Below, one piece after another: positions 34,981 to 37,109 of a stretch of DNA of 37,109 nucleotides. The number at the start of each line of letters is the position of its first letter. The stretch's first letter is position 1. The stretch lies in assembly GCA_964411875.1 (NCBI GenBank), contig CAYPMT010000007.1, forward strand, positions 1 to 37,109. Direction: 5' to 3'. The notes beneath the pieces are model-generated. The model had not been told where the DNA came from and did no database searches. It saw only the letters and a list, made by a program, of their open reading frames with translations. A program made the position numbers and the translations under genes. This stretch comes from Aliikangiella sp964411875. GTDB lineage: Bacteria > Pseudomonadota > Gammaproteobacteria > Enterobacterales > Kangiellaceae.

Positions 34981-36861
34981 TTAACTCATCGTTTCTTTTA
35001 AATCTTTAACTTTATCAAATAGGTCGTCACTGCTAACCAACTCCGGTGGTATTGGTTCACCTGCAACCAAACCGATTTTTGCCATAAATTTCCTTGGAAT
35101 TCCTTTCATCGGCCCACCATTATAGCGACTAAACCAACTTCCCCATAATCCTTTTAATGCTAAAGGAATGACTGGTACAGGTGTTCGTTTAATAAGTATT
35201 TCTATGCCTTTCTTAAATTCATTCATCTCACCGTCAGTCGTTAACTTGCCTTCGGGAAAAATACAAACCACCTCACCTCGCTCGAGCAACTGCGCAACGC
35301 GATCAAATGCCTTATGCATTAGCTCTTTATCTTCATGGGCTGGTGCAATTGGAATGGTTTTAGCCATTTTGAAAATAACACCAATAACGGGTAATTTAAA
35401 AATTTTATGATACATCACAAAACGAACATTACGCTTACAGTAGCCACCAATAATCAAGGGATCAACATAACTCACATGATTGCACACTAAAACACAAGCG
35501 CCATGCCTATGAATAATATCCAAGTTCTTCGGGCGAATACGGTAAAGAGTGTTCATCAAGATCCAAGTAATTAATCTTAAAATAAACTCAGGCGCTTGGA
35601 TAAAGATATAAACAGCAATAAATACATTAACAATTGAAACAATCAAGAAAAGCTCGGGGATGGTATAACCTGATTTTAATAATAAAATGGCAAATCCACC
35701 TGAAACAACCATAAACAAAGCATTCATAATATTGAGTCCCGCAATAAGACGTGACATATGTTGTTTATCTCCCAGCTGTTGAACTTGTGCATAAAGTGGC
35801 ACGGTAAACAAACCACCAAAGGCACCAATCAATGCCGCATCAATTAATACTCGCCAAGAACCATCCTGTTTAAGAAATTGAGACATATTATGAATTGGTT
35901 CAAGGCCAGATGCTGTATTTGCTAAATACAGGTCATAACCAAAGTAACTTAAACCAAAGGCACCAATAGGAACAAGACCCACTTCAACCCGCCCGCCCGA
36001 CAATTTTTCACAAAAGATTGCACCAATACCAATACCAATTGAAAAAGCGGTTAAAAATAAGGTCGCAACTGATTCATCGCCAGCAAGCGTCGACTTTGTG
36101 TAATTAGGTAATTGTGCAAGATAAACTGAACCATAAAACCAAAACCATGAAATACCCAGAATCGATAAAAAAACGATTTTATTAGTTCGCATAAATTTAA
36201 AGTTTCGCCAGGTTTCCGTGAGGGGATTCCAATTAATTTTTAAATCAGGTACAACACTCGGTGTATTGGGTATTCCTCTACTTGTAAAATAACCCAGTAT
36301 TGAAATGACCATCAGTGTCATTGATAAATACAGTATTCCGTTACTATCTATATTCATCAGTATGCCACCTAGGATAGTTCCAAGCAGAATCGATAAAAAC
36401 GTCCCTGTCTCTACTAAAGCATTACCACCAACTAATTCTTCAGTTTGCAAATGTTGTGGCAAAAACCCATATTTAACTGGTCCAAAAATAGCTGATTGAA
36501 AACCCATCAAAAATAAAACAAACAATAACCAATAAATATTATTAAAATAAAACCCAATAACCGCAGCTAACATAATAAAAATTTCAGCCAGTTTAATTAA
36601 CTGAATACTTCGAGACTTCTCATACTTTTCAGCCAACTGCCCAGCTGTGGCAGAAAAAATAAAAAAAGGTACTATAAATAAAATAGCCGCCACATTAACT
36701 AGCACATCAGAGTCAATTGGTAAGCTACCAGCGATTTTAAAAGACAACATAATAATCAAGGCATTCTTAAAAACATTATCATTTAACACACCCAATGCCT
36801 GAGTGATAAAAAAAGGTAAAAATCGTTTTTGCTTTAGTAACGAAAACTGGTTATCTGACAT
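34981..36861 (-). CDS. MFS transporter fused to 1-acylglycerophosphate-type acyltransferase
   Basis: The 626-residue protein has two parts. Residues 1-430 form an MFS-type transporter with about 10-12 membrane segments. It resembles the lysophospholipid flippase LplT, including LGVLNDNVFKNAL near the N-terminus and SRLIAGLNIMNALFMVVSG at 370-388. From about 440 a PlsC-type acyltransferase follows, with HVSYVD (H462, D467) and FPEG at 535-538. In E. coli, LplT flips lysophospholipids inward and Aas re-acylates them. Here transporter and acyltransferase are one chain, but the acyl-ACP synthetase domain that forms the second half of Aas is absent. Remodelling of membrane phospholipids is the likely role. 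Confidence 0.88.
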   Translation of the reverse strand: MSDNQFSLLKQKRFLPFFITQALGVLNDNVFKNALIIMLSFKIAGSLPIDSDVLVNVAAILFIVPFFIFSATAGQLAEKYEKSRSIQLIKLAEIFIMLAAVIGFYFNNIYWLLFVLFLMGFQSAIFGPVKYGFLPQHLQTEELVGGNALVETGTFLSILLGTILGGILMNIDSNGILYLSMTLMVISILGYFTSRGIPNTPSVVPDLKINWNPLTETWRNFKFMRTNKIVFLSILGISWFWFYGSVYLAQLPNYTKSTLAGDESVATLFLTAFSIGIGIGAIFCEKLSGGRVEVGLVPIGAFGLSYFGYDLYLANTASGLEPIHNMSQFLKQDGSWRVLIDAALIGAFGGLFTVPLYAQVQQLGDKQHMSRLIAGLNIMNALFMVVSGGFAILLLKSGYTIPELFLIVSIVNVFIAVYIFIQAPEFILRLITWILMNTLYRIRPKNLDIIHRHGACVLVCNHVSYVDPLIIGGYCKRNVRFVMYHKIFKLPVIGVIFKMAKTIPIAPAHEDKELMHKAFDRVAQLLERGEVVCIFPEGKLTTDGEMNEFKKGIEILIKRTPVPVIPLALKGLWGSWFSRYNGGPMKGIPRKFMAKIGLVAGEPIPPELVSSDDLFDKVKDLKETMS

Positions 36862-36888
36862 TATTATTCTTCCTATCTATCTTTTTAA

Positions 36889-37109
36889 TTAATCATCCAG
36901 ATTAAAAAAACTATTGCTATTTGCATAAGTAGTTTTAGCAATATGCTCGACACTTTGCTCTCTTGCTAATGCGATGGTTTCAGCAATATGAGGCAAATAC
37001 TTAGGTTCATTGCGACCACCCTTTGGCTTCTTCGGCAAAGTCCTTGGTGTTAAGTAAGGCGCATCGGTTTCAATCATCAACCTATCATCAGGAATATATT
37101 TAACAATTT
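36889..37109 (-). CDS. tatD: TatD family deoxyribonuclease, 5' part outside window
   Basis: The frame stays open to the right-hand edge, so this is the C-terminal 72 or so residues of a longer gene. The segment IPDDRLMIETDAPYLTPR contains the metal-binding aspartate of TatD hydrolases, and the following KPKGGRNEPKYLPHI is closer to E. coli TatD than to its paralogues YcfH and YjjV. TatD is a metal-dependent DNase linked to DNA repair and 3'-5' exonuclease activity. It lies 27 bases before the MFS-acyltransferase gene, same strand. Confidence 0.88.
   Translation of the reverse strand, partial: IVKYIPDDRLMIETDAPYLTPRTLPKKPKGGRNEPKYLPHIAETIALAREQSVEHIAKTTYANSNSFFNLDD

Overview
The window is an AT-rich stretch of chromosome that looks like a gammaproteobacterium. 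The evidence is a leuS-lptE-holA-nadD-rsfS-rlmH-mrdA-rodA-(sltB/mltB)-rlpA...dacA-ybeD-lipB-lipA supercluster, a DUF4426-rdgB-hemW group, a complete ilvLGMEDA operon, and an E. coli-type PpnN (YgdH) and TatD. I cannot name the genus. The mix of features fits a marine lineage (Kangiella- or Oceanospirillales-like), but that is inference. Two runs of exactly 100 N (10498-10597 and 25530-25629) show that this is a scaffolded draft assembly.

Layout. 1-400: no gene, some inverted repeats and a candidate promoter. 401-4876 (+): a stand-alone bacterial dynamin-like GTPase, a DUF4426 secreted protein, RdgB and HemW. 4916-7680 (+): two lipoproteins, an S41-type protease and an unrecognised acidic protein. 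7770-8387 (-): a small predicted outer-membrane beta-barrel. 8497-24878: an envelope and lipoate block. It is all on the minus strand except slt, which is inserted on the plus strand between rlpA and dacA. Read in transcription order it is leuS, lptE, holA, nadD, rsfS, rlmH, mrdA, rodA, sltB/mltB, rlpA, then (past slt) dacA, ybeD, lipB, lipA. It carries the elongasome pair PBP2/RodA, three lytic transglycosylase-type enzymes (Slt, MltB/SltB, RlpA) and a PBP5-type carboxypeptidase, so peptidoglycan synthesis and trimming genes sit together. 25110-25745: a VOC-fold protein and, across an assembly gap, the start of a small secreted protein. 25961-32604 (-): the ilv operon for branched-chain amino acids. 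32933-37109: PpnN, an unrecognised membrane-anchored protein, an MFS-acyltransferase fusion, and the C-terminal end of TatD at the window edge.

The best regulatory signal is in front of ilvG: a 26-codon leader peptide with 14 Val/Leu/Ile codons, followed by three mutually exclusive pairings (protector, antiterminator, strong terminator). This is a complete translation-coupled attenuator read directly from sequence. A second, less certain structured leader lies in front of leuS. I saw no mobile element, CRISPR array, tRNA or rRNA gene, and no convincing new defence or biosynthetic system. Most of the window is conserved housekeeping DNA, and the points of interest are regulatory elements, gene-order rearrangements and a few unrecognised envelope proteins.
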